Assembly (NCBI RefSeq): GCF_012910705.2
Contig: NZ_WTVG02000038.1
Location: 186,001 to 250,000, forward strand
Origin: Aromatoleum anaerobium
GTDB taxonomy: Bacteria > Pseudomonadota > Gammaproteobacteria > Burkholderiales > Rhodocyclaceae
Reading direction: 5' to 3'
DNA: 64,000 nt
In this document: one piece after another, positions 18,542 through 27,249 of the stretch
Position numbering within the stretch: position 1 is the stretch's first letter
Layout: every line of letters starts with the position of its first letter
Made by a program: the position numbers and the translations under genes
The notes under the pieces: model-generated
What the model was told of the DNA's origin: nothing
Seen by the model: only the letters and a program-made list of their open reading frames with translations
Databases searched by the model: none

Positions 18542-20641
18542 ATGTTGCGCAACACGCCGACTCCGCCTGCCAAAGGCGGTCCGCCGAAGCTGTCGTCGCA
18601 GGAGCTGCGCCGCTACGACCTGCTGCTCGCCGGCCTCGACCTGCTCGACCAGGCGATCGCCGTCTTCGATGCGACGCCGAAGCTCGTGACGTGGAACAAG
18701 GCGATGCTGCGGCTGCTCGACTTCCCCGAGAAGATGGTCCACGTTGGCACGCCGTTCGAGGAGTTCGCGCGGTTCAATGCCGAACGCGGCGAATACGGCG
18801 AAGGCGACGTCGACCAGCTCGTCGCCGAACGCATGGCGGCCGCGCGGGCGTTCCTGCCGCACTACGCCGAGCGGGCGCGGCCGAACGGCAAGATCCTCGC
18901 GATCCGCGGCGTGCCGATCCCGAATCTCGGCTTCGTCTCGCTGTGGACCGACATCACCGAACAGCGCCGCTACGAGGACGTGATCCAGCGGCAGAACGCC
19001 GAACTCGAGGCGCGCGTCAAGGCGCGCACCGCCGAACTCGAGAATGCAAACGCGCGGCTCGCGCAGGCGCACGCCGAAGTCGACGAGATCGCCGGCGCGC
19101 TGCGGCGCTCCGAGGAGCGGCTGAAGCTGATCATCGATTCGATCCCGGCGCTGATCGCGTACGTCGATCGCGACGAAATCTACCATTTCGCGAACCGCGG
19201 CTACGCCGAATGGTTCGGCCTGACCAAGGACGCGATCGTCGGACGCAGCATCGAGAGCGTGTTCGGCGCCGCGCTGTACCCGCTGGTCGCCAAGCAGCTG
19301 AAGGTCGCGGCGACCGGCGAGCGCGTCAGCTACGAATACTCGCGCAAGCTCGACAACGGCCGCACCGTGCACGCCCGCAGCGTCATCGTGCCGGAAGTAT
19401 CCGCGCAGGGCGAAGTGGTCGGCTATTTCGTGCTGTCGAGCGACATCACCGAACAGAAGGCGAGCCAGGCGGCGCTCGTGCAGGCGCAGAAGATGGAAGC
19501 CGTCGGTCAGCTCACCGGCGGTCTCGCGCACGACTTCAACAACCTGCTGACGATCATCATCGGCAACCTGTCGGAGCTGAAATCGAAGCTGCCGCCGGGC
19601 GGTGCTGCGGTCGAGCACCTCGACCCGGCGCTGCACGCGGCGCGGCGCGGCGCGGAACTGATCAAGCGCTTGCTGACCTTCTCGCGCGGGCAGGGACTTG
19701 AACCGATCGCGGTCGAGGTCGGCGCGCTGGTGCTCAACATGGCGCAACTGCTGTCACGCTCGCTGACCGAGAACATCCGCCTGCAGACGCGCCTGCCGCC
19801 AATGCCGCTGCACGCTTTTGTCGACCCCCACCAGCTCGAGAACGCGCTGCTGAACCTCGCGCTCAACGCGCGCGACGCGATGCCGGACGGCGGCTCGCTG
19901 ACGATCGCGATCGGCGAGCGCCACATCCCGGAGAGCCTCGCAATGCTCATCGAGCTGCCCGCCGGGGACTACGTGCAGATCGACGTCACCGACACCGGCT
20001 GCGGCATCGACGCGAAGCTGCTGCCGCGGCTGTTCGAACCGTTCTTCACGACGAAACCGTTCGGCCAGGGCAGCGGTCTCGGGCTGGCGATGGTGTATGG
20101 CTTCGTGCGCCAGTCGGGCGGCAACATCCGCATCCGCAGCACGCCCGGCTCGGGGACGACGGTGACGTTCGTGCTGCCGCGCACCGTCGCCCCGACGACG
20201 GTGGCGCCGGCCAAAGGTGCCTCGCCGGCGCTGCGCGGGCGCCAGAACGCCGGGCCGGTGCTGCTCGTCGAGGACGAACCCGAAGTACGCCGCATCATCC
20301 GGCTGCAACTGACCGCACTCGGCCACCCCGTCATCGAAGCCGCCGACGGCGTCGAAGCGTGGAGCCTGATCGAGTCGATCGCGGAGATCGCGGTCCTCGT
20401 CACCGACACCGTGATGCCCGGCGCGATCGGCGGCCGGGAACTGGTCACCCGTACCCGCGCGCTGCGCCCTCGGCTGCCGATCCTGATGATCACCGGTTAC
20501 GCCAGCGACAACGCTCTCACAGGTACAGCGCAACTGGACGTACCGGTGCTGCGCAAGCCTTTCGACCAGGACACGCTCGCGGCAAGCCTCGCCGCGATCC
20601 TGGATGTTCCGGCCACCACCGAGGATCCGACCTCCCTATGA
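18542..20641 (+). CDS. Hybrid PAS sensor histidine kinase with C-terminal receiver domain
   Basis: This 699-residue soluble-looking kinase has a PAS-like domain (~25-140, ending in LWTDITEQ), a coiled coil (~143-195), a second PAS (~195-310, ending SSDITEQK), a HisKA region with GGLAHDFNNLL (His330), an ATPase domain with N442, DTGCG at 484-488 and GSGLGL at 510-515, and a receiver domain from ~572 with Asp622 as phosphoacceptor. No transmembrane segment is evident, so the signal is probably cytosolic. Its stop overlaps the start of the next gene, an OmpR-type regulator, indicating a cognate pair. Confidence 0.92.
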   Translation: MLRNTPTPPAKGGPPKLSSQELRRYDLLLAGLDLLDQAIAVFDATPKLVTWNKAMLRLLDFPEKMVHVGTPFEEFARFNAERGEYGEGDVDQLVAERMAAARAFLPHYAERARPNGKILAIRGVPIPNLGFVSLWTDITEQRRYEDVIQRQNAELEARVKARTAELENANARLAQAHAEVDEIAGALRRSEERLKLIIDSIPALIAYVDRDEIYHFANRGYAEWFGLTKDAIVGRSIESVFGAALYPLVAKQLKVAATGERVSYEYSRKLDNGRTVHARSVIVPEVSAQGEVVGYFVLSSDITEQKASQAALVQAQKMEAVGQLTGGLAHDFNNLLTIIIGNLSELKSKLPPGGAAVEHLDPALHAARRGAELIKRLLTFSRGQGLEPIAVEVGALVLNMAQLLSRSLTENIRLQTRLPPMPLHAFVDPHQLENALLNLALNARDAMPDGGSLTIAIGERHIPESLAMLIELPAGDYVQIDVTDTGCGIDAKLLPRLFEPFFTTKPFGQGSGLGLAMVYGFVRQSGGNIRIRSTPGSGTTVTFVLPRTVAPTTVAPAKGASPALRGRQNAGPVLLVEDEPEVRRIIRLQLTALGHPVIEAADGVEAWSLIESIAEIAVLVTDTVMPGAIGGRELVTRTRALRPRLPILMITGYASDNALTGTAQLDVPVLRKPFDQDTLAASLAAILDVPATTEDPTSL

Positions 20642-21363
20642 CCGACCACGCGCCTGTGCCGCCGCTTATCCTGGTCCTCGAGGACGAAGCGGACATTGCC
20701 CGCCTGATCTGCGGTGCACTCGCCGGCTACGGCTTTCGCAGCGAGCACGTCGCGACCGGTCGCGAACTGCTCGCCCGCGCGCGACAAGTATCCCCCGACC
20801 TGGTGATCGTCGACCTCGGCCTGCCCGACATGGACGGCATGCAGGTCGTGCGCGAACTGCAGGACGGCAGCCCGTGCGCGGTGCTGATCCTCACCGGCCG
20901 CAACGACGTCACCGACCGCGTCCTCGGCCTCGAACTCGGCGCCGACGACTACCTCGTCAAGCCGTTCGAACCGCGCGAACTCGTCGCCCGTGTGCGCTCG
21001 ATCCTGCGCCGCTACCAGCGCGCCGCGTCGCCCGACCCAGGTGCCGACGAACGCAATGTCGCGGTCTTCGCAAACTGGCGCTTCGATACCGGACGGCTCG
21101 CGCTGTCCCGTCCGGGCGAACCCGACGTCAGCCTTTCGGCTGCCGAAGCGGCGCTGCTGCTCGCGCTGCTGCGCCGGCCGAACAAGATCCTGAGCCGCGA
21201 ACAGCTGCTCGGCGAGCGCGACGTCGACCCGTTCGACCGCAGCATCGACGTGCGCATCTCGCGCCTGCGCCGCAAACTCGACGACGATCCGCAGCAGCCG
21301 AAGCTGATCAAGACGGTGTACGGCGCCGGGTATCTTTTTTCGGCGCAGGTGCGATGGGAATGA
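20638..21363 (+). CDS. OmpR/PhoB family response regulator
   Basis: The protein has 241 residues, with a receiver domain at 9-120 (acidic pair in LEDEAD, phosphoacceptor Asp59 in VIVDLGLPDMDG, conserved lysine in YLVKPFEP) and a C-terminal winged helix (DRSIDVRISRLRRKL, KLIKTVYGAGYLF). Its ATG overlaps the kinase stop in an ATGA junction. It is therefore expected to be phosphorylated through the hybrid kinase. Target genes are unknown. Confidence 0.93.
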   Translation: MTDHAPVPPLILVLEDEADIARLICGALAGYGFRSEHVATGRELLARARQVSPDLVIVDLGLPDMDGMQVVRELQDGSPCAVLILTGRNDVTDRVLGLELGADDYLVKPFEPRELVARVRSILRRYQRAASPDPGADERNVAVFANWRFDTGRLALSRPGEPDVSLSAAEAALLLALLRRPNKILSREQLLGERDVDPFDRSIDVRISRLRRKLDDDPQQPKLIKTVYGAGYLFSAQVRWE

Positions 21364-21513
21364 CGGCACGGCGACGGGTGCAGGCAAGGACGAGCCGTCC
21401 CAGAAAACCCAACAGGTCACGCGTTTTCTTGCATGAAAGAACTGCCTCGTCACGCAGGCACACCCTCTCAATGCCATGAAAATAAACTTCAACTACCTGC
21501 CTGCCACGACGAA

Positions 21514-22497
21514 ATGCCACAGATGAACGAGTTGGTCTTTTTCGAAGCCGAAGGTGAATCCATCCAGGTGCGTATCGAGCAGGAAACGGTCTGGCTGTCG
21601 CAGGAGCAGATCGCACGACTGTTCGAACGCGAGCGCTCGGTGATCACCAAGCACCTGCGCAACGTGTTCAGGGAAGGCGAACTGGACGAGGCGGCAGTAT
21701 GTGCAAATTTTGCACGTACTGCTTCCGACGGGAAAACCTACCAGACACGCTTCTTCAACCTCGATGCCATCCTGTCCGTGGGCTACCGCGTCAACTCCAG
21801 GCGCGGCACCCAGTTCCGCCAATGGGCCAGCCGCGTCCTCAAGGACTACCTCACCCGCGGCTACGCCCTCGATCGCCAGCGCCTGGAACACAACGCCCGC
21901 GAACTCGAAGCCGCGCTGCAGCTCGTGCGCCGGACCCTCGCCCACCCCGAACTGGGGCAGGAAGCCGGGCGCGGCCTGGCGGAAATCGTCGTGCGCTACA
22001 CCCAGACCTTCCTGTGGCTGCAGCGTTACGACGAGGGCCTGCTCACCGAGCCGCGCGGCCATCCCGGCGGCGAGCTGCCTTCGGTGGCCGAGGCACGTGC
22101 CGGGATCGCCAGCCTCAAGACCGACCTGATGGCCAAGGGGCAGGCCAGCGCGCTGTTCGGCATCGAACGCGAAGACGGCCTCGCCGCCCTCCTCGGCAAC
22201 CTGGACCAGACCGCCTTCGGCGAACCGGCCTACCCCACGCTGGAGTCGCGCGCCGCCCACCTGCTGTATTTCATTGTCAAGAATCACCCCTTTACCGACG
22301 GCAACAAGCGCATCGGCGCCTTTCTCTTCGCCGGCTTCCTGCATCGCAACGGCCGCCTGTTCGACGCCGACGGCAGCCCGGTGATCAATGACGTCGGCCT
22401 CGCCGCCCTGTCGCTCCTCGTCGCCCAGTCCCGCCCCGACGACCGGGACGTGCTGATCCGCCTGATCATGAACATGCTCGCCGGGAACGGCGCATGA
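21514..22497 (+). CDS. RhuM-Fic fusion protein (virulence RhuM/Fic-DOC family)
   Basis: This ~327-residue protein joins two domains. Residues ~5-115 match the RhuM family (ETVWLSQEQIARLFERERSV, then RVNSRRGTQFRQWA), a domain found near pathogenicity and defence islands. The C-terminal part is a Fic/Doc domain with the complete motif HPFTDGNKR at 258-266, which in Fic enzymes performs AMPylation or other phosphotransfer on proteins. The N-terminal part may be the regulatory or antitoxin-like module. The start is uncertain: 21514 is the last ATG before the conserved region but lacks a strong ribosome site; an in-frame ATG at 21433 is possible. No separate antitoxin gene is visible. It is followed by an IS fragment. 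Confidence 0.85.
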   Translation: MPQMNELVFFEAEGESIQVRIEQETVWLSQEQIARLFERERSVITKHLRNVFREGELDEAAVCANFARTASDGKTYQTRFFNLDAILSVGYRVNSRRGTQFRQWASRVLKDYLTRGYALDRQRLEHNARELEAALQLVRRTLAHPELGQEAGRGLAEIVVRYTQTFLWLQRYDEGLLTEPRGHPGGELPSVAEARAGIASLKTDLMAKGQASALFGIEREDGLAALLGNLDQTAFGEPAYPTLESRAAHLLYFIVKNHPFTDGNKRIGAFLFAGFLHRNGRLFDADGSPVINDVGLAALSLLVAQSRPDDRDVLIRLIMNMLAGNGA

Positions 22498-22516
22498 CCA
22501 CCTCCCAGCTCCGGAG

Positions 22517-22642
22517 CTAGACCTTAACCACTACATTCATCTCCCGCCATCCCGGCGCCATCGACTGGGCAGCCTGTTGGCGCATCACCTGAAGCGAGTG
22601 GTGGTCGATCGCGCGACCGTCCGAGTTCCGTTTGCATTTCAT
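22517..22642 (-). pseudogene. N-terminal fragment of an IS630-like transposase
   Basis: The short reading frame MKCKRNSDGRAIDHHSLQ continues VMRQQAAQS and ends after about 41 codons. The pattern DGR.(L/I)DH..L..MR..A resembles the start of IS630-family transposases, before the helix-turn-helix. The frame then diverges (MAPGWREMNVVVKV) and stops, so only a stub remains. The assignment is from recalled family patterns. It lies just downstream of the RhuM-Fic gene on the opposite strand and marks this stretch as accessory DNA. Confidence 0.5.
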
Positions 22643-22647
22643 GCACG

Positions 22648-22670
22648 TATTGTCTCCTTGTATGACAATA
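22648..22670. repeat. 7-bp inverted repeat around a ribosome-site-like core
   Basis: The arms tattgtc and gacaata are perfect, with a 9-base spacer. The sequence lies just upstream of the transposase fragment start and may be a residual IS operator or terminal feature. On the minus strand the spacer contains AAGGA. Confidence 0.45.
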
Positions 22671-22758
22671 CTTACGATAAGGTCAGTAACTGATGCCCTG
22701 AAATCAAGGATCAAGGCTTCTTCTCAGCGAAGCCATTCTCTGTAACCAGCAGTCCTCA

Positions 22759-23997
22759 TCAGCGCCGCCTCACCGCCAGTTCCGGCGCCGGCTCCACCGC
22801 CCCCGGCGACAGCGCGCCGATCTGCGTCGGGCGGCCGGCGTACAGTCCGAACACGGCCTGGATTGCGGATATCGTCGCGCACAGCAGCAGCGCGGCGGAC
22901 CAGCCGCCGAAGGTGTCGTAGAGCGCGCCGACGAGGGTCGGGCCGACCGCGGCGAGCAGGTAGCCCACCGCCTGCGCCATGCCCGACAGCGCCGCTGCCT
23001 GGTGCACGCTGCCCGCACGCAGGCTCATGAAGGTCAGCGCGAGGATCAGGCAGGCGCTGCTGCCGAAGCCATAGACGATGCACCACACGACGCTCCAGCC
23101 CGGCAGCGCGATGAAACCGGCGAGGCCGACCACGGCGAGGCTCGCACTCAGGAACGCGGCGGCGCGCTGATCGGTCAGGCGATGGATCAGCGGCACCGCG
23201 AGCACGCCGGGGACCACCGTGGCGAGCTGCAGCAGCCCGTGCAGCGAGCCGGCGGACGCCGCGGAATAGCCGTTGTGCTGCAGGATCGCGGGCAGCCAGC
23301 TGATGACGACGTAGTAGACGAACGAATTGAGCCCCATGAAGGCCGTCACCTGCCACGCCAGCGGCGAGCGCCATATCGGGATGGCTGGCGACGCCGCGGC
23401 CTGCAGCGCGGGGCGCGTCGCGCTGCGCAGCTGCGGCAGCCACGCCGCCGCACCGAACGCGGCAAGAACGGCCCAGATTCCCAGCGCGAAAGTCCAGCCG
23501 TACGACGACAGGCCGGCCAGCGGAATCATCACCGCCGAACACAAGGCGGCGCTCACGCTCATCGTTACCGCGTAAAGCGACGTCATCGTCGAGACCTTCG
23601 CGGCGAAGTCCCGCTTCAGCAGGCTCGGCAGCAGGACATTGCACAGCGCGATCGCGCTGCCCAGTATCACCGTGCCGCCAAACAGCCCCCACGCGGTGCC
23701 GGACGAGCGGACGACGATGCCCGTCGTCAGCAACAGCAGCGCCCCGAACAGCGTGCGTTCGAGCCCGTGCCGGCGCGCGAGGCCGGCGGCGAGCGGCGAG
23801 ACGAGCGCGAACGCGAGCAGCGGCAGCGTCGCCAGCACGCCGGCCTGCGTGGCGTTGAAACCGAAGCTGCGCTGGATATCGGCGAGCACCGTGCCGACGC
23901 CGGTGACCGGCGCGCGCAGGTTCGCGGCGATCAGCAGGATGCCGACGATGAGGAGGCCCTGGGCGGCGGGCGGCGTGACGGAGGTGTGCGGCTTCAT
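22759..23997 (-). CDS. MFS exporter of the CynX/NimT family
   Basis: This ~412-residue protein with about 12 hydrophobic segments belongs to the major facilitator superfamily, CynX/NimT branch (start AQGLLIVGILLIAANLRAPV, then ADIQRSFGFNATQAGVLATL). NimT of E. coli exports 2-nitroimidazole; others move cyanate or small organic ions. I chose the ATG at 23997 (MKPHTS) because transmembrane segment 1 begins 12 residues later and a GTGGA box is upstream. It is divergent from a NimR-like AraC regulator, the same arrangement as the E. coli nimT/nimR pair. Confidence 0.85.
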   Translation of the reverse strand: MKPHTSVTPPAAQGLLIVGILLIAANLRAPVTGVGTVLADIQRSFGFNATQAGVLATLPLLAFALVSPLAAGLARRHGLERTLFGALLLLTTGIVVRSSGTAWGLFGGTVILGSAIALCNVLLPSLLKRDFAAKVSTMTSLYAVTMSVSAALCSAVMIPLAGLSSYGWTFALGIWAVLAAFGAAAWLPQLRSATRPALQAAASPAIPIWRSPLAWQVTAFMGLNSFVYYVVISWLPAILQHNGYSAASAGSLHGLLQLATVVPGVLAVPLIHRLTDQRAAAFLSASLAVVGLAGFIALPGWSVVWCIVYGFGSSACLILALTFMSLRAGSVHQAAALSGMAQAVGYLLAAVGPTLVGALYDTFGGWSAALLLCATISAIQAVFGLYAGRPTQIGALSPGAVEPAPELAVRRR

Positions 23998-24064
23998 GCG
24001 AATCCACCGTGGAAGAAGGGGAGATGGATTCGATTCTAGAGGGTGGCCGGTTATCTGAATCTCG

Positions 24065-24088
24065 ATATCTTGACGGTTAATATCTTGA
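24065..24088. promoter_or_regulatory. Two direct repeats between the NimT- and NimR-like genes, probable regulator site
   Basis: The nine bases atatcttga occur at 24065-24073 and again at 24080-24088, a 15-base period within the 118-base divergent intergenic region. Direct half-sites separated by one and a half to two helical turns are usual for AraC-type regulators, so this is a candidate operator of the adjacent regulator. Binding is inferred. Confidence 0.6.
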
Positions 24089-24115
24089 TCCTGCCTCCAC
24101 ACGAGCTTTCCCTTC

Positions 24116-24943
24116 ATGTCCGACCTCCTTGACAGCCTGGCACGCTTCGACCCGGACGAGCTGTACAGCCCGGCCGTGGCGCTGACCGTTGACATCCGCG
24201 ACAACAGCCGCGAGCTGCCGGTGCACCGGCACCGCAAGGGGCAGCTCGTCCTGGCGGCGCGCGGCTCGGTGACGTGCGAAGTGCCTTCCGGCCTGTGGAT
24301 CGTGCCACCGCACGGCGCGGTGTGGATCCCGGGCGGCATGCCGCACACCAACCGGGTGTCGCTGAATGGCCGCATCTGCCTGCTGTTCGTCGAGCCCGAT
24401 GCGGCGGCGTTGCCGGCAGGCTGCTGCACGCTGTCGGTGAGCCCGCTGCTGCGGGAGCTGATCCAGCGCCTCGCCGAACTGCCCCGGAGCTATTCGACCG
24501 ACGGCCCGACCGGCCGCCTCGTCGCGGTGCTGCTCGACGAGCTCGTGCAGATGCCGGCCGAACAGCTCCATCTGCCGATCACGGCCGAGCCGCGCCTGCG
24601 CCGCATCGCCGACGCGCTGATGAACGATCCGTCCGACCGCAGCACGATGGCCGAATGGGCACGGCGCGTGTCGATCGGCGAGCGCACGCTGGCGCGCCTG
24701 ATCGTCGGCGAGACCGGTATGACCTTCGGCCGCTGGCGCCAGCAGCTCCACATCATCATCGCGCTGCAGCGCCTGTCGGCGGGGATGACGGTGCAGGTGG
24801 TCGCGCAGGATCTGGGCTACGAATCCGTCAGCGCCTTCATCACGATGTTCAAGAAAGTGCTCGGCAAGCCGCCGGCGCGCTATCTCGTCGAACGCGGGGA
24901 ATCGCTGCGGCTGCGGCGCGCAGCGAGCGAGTCCCGGCCGTGA
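24116..24943 (+). CDS. AraC family regulator (NimR-like)
   Basis: The protein has 275 residues. The N-terminal half is a cupin-like sensing domain (LPVHRHRKGQLVLAARG, then WIVPPHGAVWIPGGMPH) and the C-terminal half an AraC double helix-turn-helix (RRVSIGERTLARLIVGETGM, then AQDLGYESVSAFITMFKK). Its best-known relative is NimR (YeaM), repressor of the divergent exporter nimT. The divergent MFS gene and the direct repeats between them support the same regulatory logic here. The inducer is unknown. Confidence 0.88.
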   Translation: MSDLLDSLARFDPDELYSPAVALTVDIRDNSRELPVHRHRKGQLVLAARGSVTCEVPSGLWIVPPHGAVWIPGGMPHTNRVSLNGRICLLFVEPDAAALPAGCCTLSVSPLLRELIQRLAELPRSYSTDGPTGRLVAVLLDELVQMPAEQLHLPITAEPRLRRIADALMNDPSDRSTMAEWARRVSIGERTLARLIVGETGMTFGRWRQQLHIIIALQRLSAGMTVQVVAQDLGYESVSAFITMFKKVLGKPPARYLVERGESLRLRRAASESRP

Positions 24944-25069
24944 CATGGGGGAGCCGGACGGCGGTGCGGGACCGGACGGCCCGGTACGGGGCTCATGCAC
25001 CGCGCTCGTCCGTTCGCTACAATTCCGCCCTTGGTTTCCCTTCACCGCAGAATTCAGGAGATTCCCCAA

Positions 25070-25546
25070 ATGACCCACCGCCCGTTCAAGATCCTCGGCA
25101 TCCAGCAGATCGCCATCGGCGGCCCGAGCAAGGAGCGGCTCAAAACGCTGTGGGTGGACATGCTCGGGCTGGAAGTCACCGGCAACTTCGTCAGCGAGCG
25201 CGAGAACGTCGACGAGGACATCTGCGCAATGGGCAAGGGGCCGTTCAAGGTCGAAGTCGACCTGATGCAGCCGCTCGATGCCGAAAAGAAGCCCGCGGTG
25301 CACGCGACGCCGCTCAACCACGTCGGCCTGTGGGTCGATGATCTGCCGGTCGCGGTCGAGTGGCTCACGGCGCAGGGCGTGCGGTTCGCGCCCGGCGGCA
25401 TCCGCCGCGGCGCGGCGGGCTTCGACATCACTTTCCTGCATCCGAAAGGCAATGACGAATTCCCGATCGGCGGCGAAGGCGTGCTCGTCGAACTGGTGCA
25501 GGCGCCGCCGGAAGTCGTCGACGCATTCGCGCGCCTTGCGGGCTGA
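25070..25546 (+). CDS. VOC (glyoxalase/epimerase) superfamily protein
   Basis: The protein has 158 residues and two babbab half-modules. The probable metal ligands are Q12 or Q13 (in GIQQIAIG), E62 (FKVEVD), H84 (NHVGLWVD) and E141 (VLVELVQ), a Gln/Glu/His/Glu set as in glyoxalase I. Methylmalonyl-CoA epimerase belongs to the same superfamily, and a propionate module lies 2 kb downstream, so an epimerase role is possible, but the ligand set does not favour it. An AGGAG box lies 9 bases before the ATG. Confidence 0.75.
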   Translation: MTHRPFKILGIQQIAIGGPSKERLKTLWVDMLGLEVTGNFVSERENVDEDICAMGKGPFKVEVDLMQPLDAEKKPAVHATPLNHVGLWVDDLPVAVEWLTAQGVRFAPGGIRRGAAGFDITFLHPKGNDEFPIGGEGVLVELVQAPPEVVDAFARLAG

Positions 25547-25635
25547 CCGGCAGGATCGTCGCTTTGACGAGACGGCGCCGGCCTTCGGTTTGACCCGAAC
25601 GCCGGCGAATGTACGACCCGCGACGCAGGCAGCCT

Positions 25636-27024
25636 TCAGCAGGCGGCCGACAGCTTGTCGTCGCGGATCGCCGCGTACTCGTCCTCCCAGAACCACTTTT
25701 CGTCGCCGAACGCCGGCTTCAGGTGGTCGAGCCACGTCGCCTGCGCGTCGAACTTCGCGAAGAACGGCCGCTGCACCCAGTCCGGATTGCGCCCCTGGAT
25801 GAAACGCAGCACGAAGACCTTCTCGCCGGCGACTTCCGTCACGCCCTGGATCTCGACCTTGCCGGGGCTCGCGCTCATGCTCGGGCCGCGCGCGGTGCGC
25901 CCGAGGCCCGATACCTGCTGCATCGCCTCGCGGTAGATCTCCCAGGCGCGCACGAGCGGCACTTCGAAGTAGTTGCGCGCGCCGGTGTCGCGCTCGACGA
26001 ACATGTAGTACGGCACGATGCCGAGCCGCACCTGCGTCTTCCACAGCCGCGCCCACACGCCGGGATCGTCGTTGATGTGGGCGACCAGCGGCCCCTGCCC
26101 GCGGATCACGACGCCGGCAGCGCGCAGCCGTCGCACCGCGGCCTGCACCGCCTCGGTGTCGAGTTCCTTCCAGTGGTTGAAATGCGTCATCAGCGCGACG
26201 TGCTTGCCCGCCTCCGTGACGCGTTCGAGCAGCGCGATCAGCTCGTCGGCGTCATCGGCGCCGAGGAAGCGGTGCGGCCAGAACGTCAGCGCCTTGGTGC
26301 CGATGCGAATCGTCTGGATGTGGTCGAATTCCGGCTTGAGCAGCGGCTCGAGGTAGTCCCGCAGGTGGCGCGTTTTCATCACCATCGGGTCGCCGCCGGT
26401 GAACAAAAGGTCGGTGACTTCGCGGTGATGGCGCAGATAGCCGTGCAGCGTCTCGGCCTCGGACGACGCGATGCGCAGCTCCTTGTCGCCGACGAACTGC
26501 GCCCAGCGGAAGCAGAAGGTGCAATAGCTGTGGCAGGTCTGCCCCTGGCTCGGGAAGAACAGCACCGTCTCGCGGTACTTGTGCTGGATGCCGTCGAGGC
26601 GCTTGCCGTGCTCGTCGCGCGGCATGTTCATTTCCATCTGGTCGGCGGGATGCGGGTTCAGCTCGTGGCGCACCGCGTCGATCGCGGCGTCGACATCCTT
26701 CTTGTCCGCGCCGTGCCTGAGCAAGGTGGCGATGCGGTCGAAATGTTCCGGCGCGAGCATGCCGCGCTGCGGGAACGTCAGCTGGAACATCGGGTCGGCG
26801 GGGATGTTGCGCCAGTCGATCAGTTCGTCGATGACGTACTGGTTGACGCGGAACGGCAGCACCGACGACACGACCTTCATCTCGAAGCGCTGCGCCTCCG
26901 AGAGCTTCGCCAGCGGCGCGATCTGGTCGAGGTCGTGTTGCGTGCAGACCTTGAACGGCACCGGGTCGAAGCGCGCGGCGTTGAAACTGATCGGGCGGGT
27001 AAGGGACTGGACTTGGGCAGTCAT
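25636..27024 (-). CDS. KamA family radical SAM protein (lysine 2,3-aminomutase-like)
   Basis: The protein has 462 residues. The radical-SAM cluster motif CHSYCTFC places cysteines at 164, 168 and 171, and FTGGDPMV supplies the SAM-binding GGDP element. The family performs PLP- and SAM-dependent 1,2-amino shifts, usually L-lysine to L-beta-lysine. It is longer than EpmB (~340) and closer to standalone KamA-like proteins. No beta-lysine fermentation or translation-factor partner genes are adjacent, so the substrate is uncertain. AGGAG precedes the ATG. A good minus-strand promoter lies about 190 bases upstream. Confidence 0.85.
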   Translation of the reverse strand: MTAQVQSLTRPISFNAARFDPVPFKVCTQHDLDQIAPLAKLSEAQRFEMKVVSSVLPFRVNQYVIDELIDWRNIPADPMFQLTFPQRGMLAPEHFDRIATLLRHGADKKDVDAAIDAVRHELNPHPADQMEMNMPRDEHGKRLDGIQHKYRETVLFFPSQGQTCHSYCTFCFRWAQFVGDKELRIASSEAETLHGYLRHHREVTDLLFTGGDPMVMKTRHLRDYLEPLLKPEFDHIQTIRIGTKALTFWPHRFLGADDADELIALLERVTEAGKHVALMTHFNHWKELDTEAVQAAVRRLRAAGVVIRGQGPLVAHINDDPGVWARLWKTQVRLGIVPYYMFVERDTGARNYFEVPLVRAWEIYREAMQQVSGLGRTARGPSMSASPGKVEIQGVTEVAGEKVFVLRFIQGRNPDWVQRPFFAKFDAQATWLDHLKPAFGDEKWFWEDEYAAIRDDKLSAAC

Positions 27025-27210
27025 GGATGTCTCCTGATCTCGTTCCGGATCGGCACGCGCAGCCCCCGCGCGAAGGCGATCAAGGGTGATGCACGGTCCG
27101 TCGAACGTTGGTCTTGTGGCGGCGGTACAGGACGTCGCGAAGAAGTGAAGCGACCCGCTGCCGTTCAGGAACGAACGCCGGCACGCAGCAGGCGTTCGTG
27201 AAGCACAGCC

Positions 27211-27239
27211 ATACTATCTCACAATTTATATTTGTGCAA
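27211..27239 (-). promoter_or_regulatory. Probable sigma70 promoter of kamA-like gene
   Basis: On the minus strand a -35 TTGCAC (27239-27234) and a -10 TAGTAT (27216-27211) are separated by 17 bases. The expected transcription start near 27204 leaves a leader of about 180 bases before the ATG. The AT content here is far above the surroundings. Confidence 0.6.
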
Positions 27240-27249
27240 ATATTGAGAT
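27216..27249. promoter_or_regulatory. Imperfect AT-rich palindrome over the kamA promoter
   Basis: The outer arms atctca and tgagat are perfect, and the inner sequence (acaat ... attg, tttg ... caaa) is partly symmetric. It covers the -35 element and spacer, so a protein bound here would block the promoter. The regulator is not known. Confidence 0.45.

Noticed and set aside
27025-27210. Lysine riboswitch in the leader of the kamA-like gene
   Set aside because: I could not find the conserved lysine-riboswitch core; only one simple hairpin is visible.
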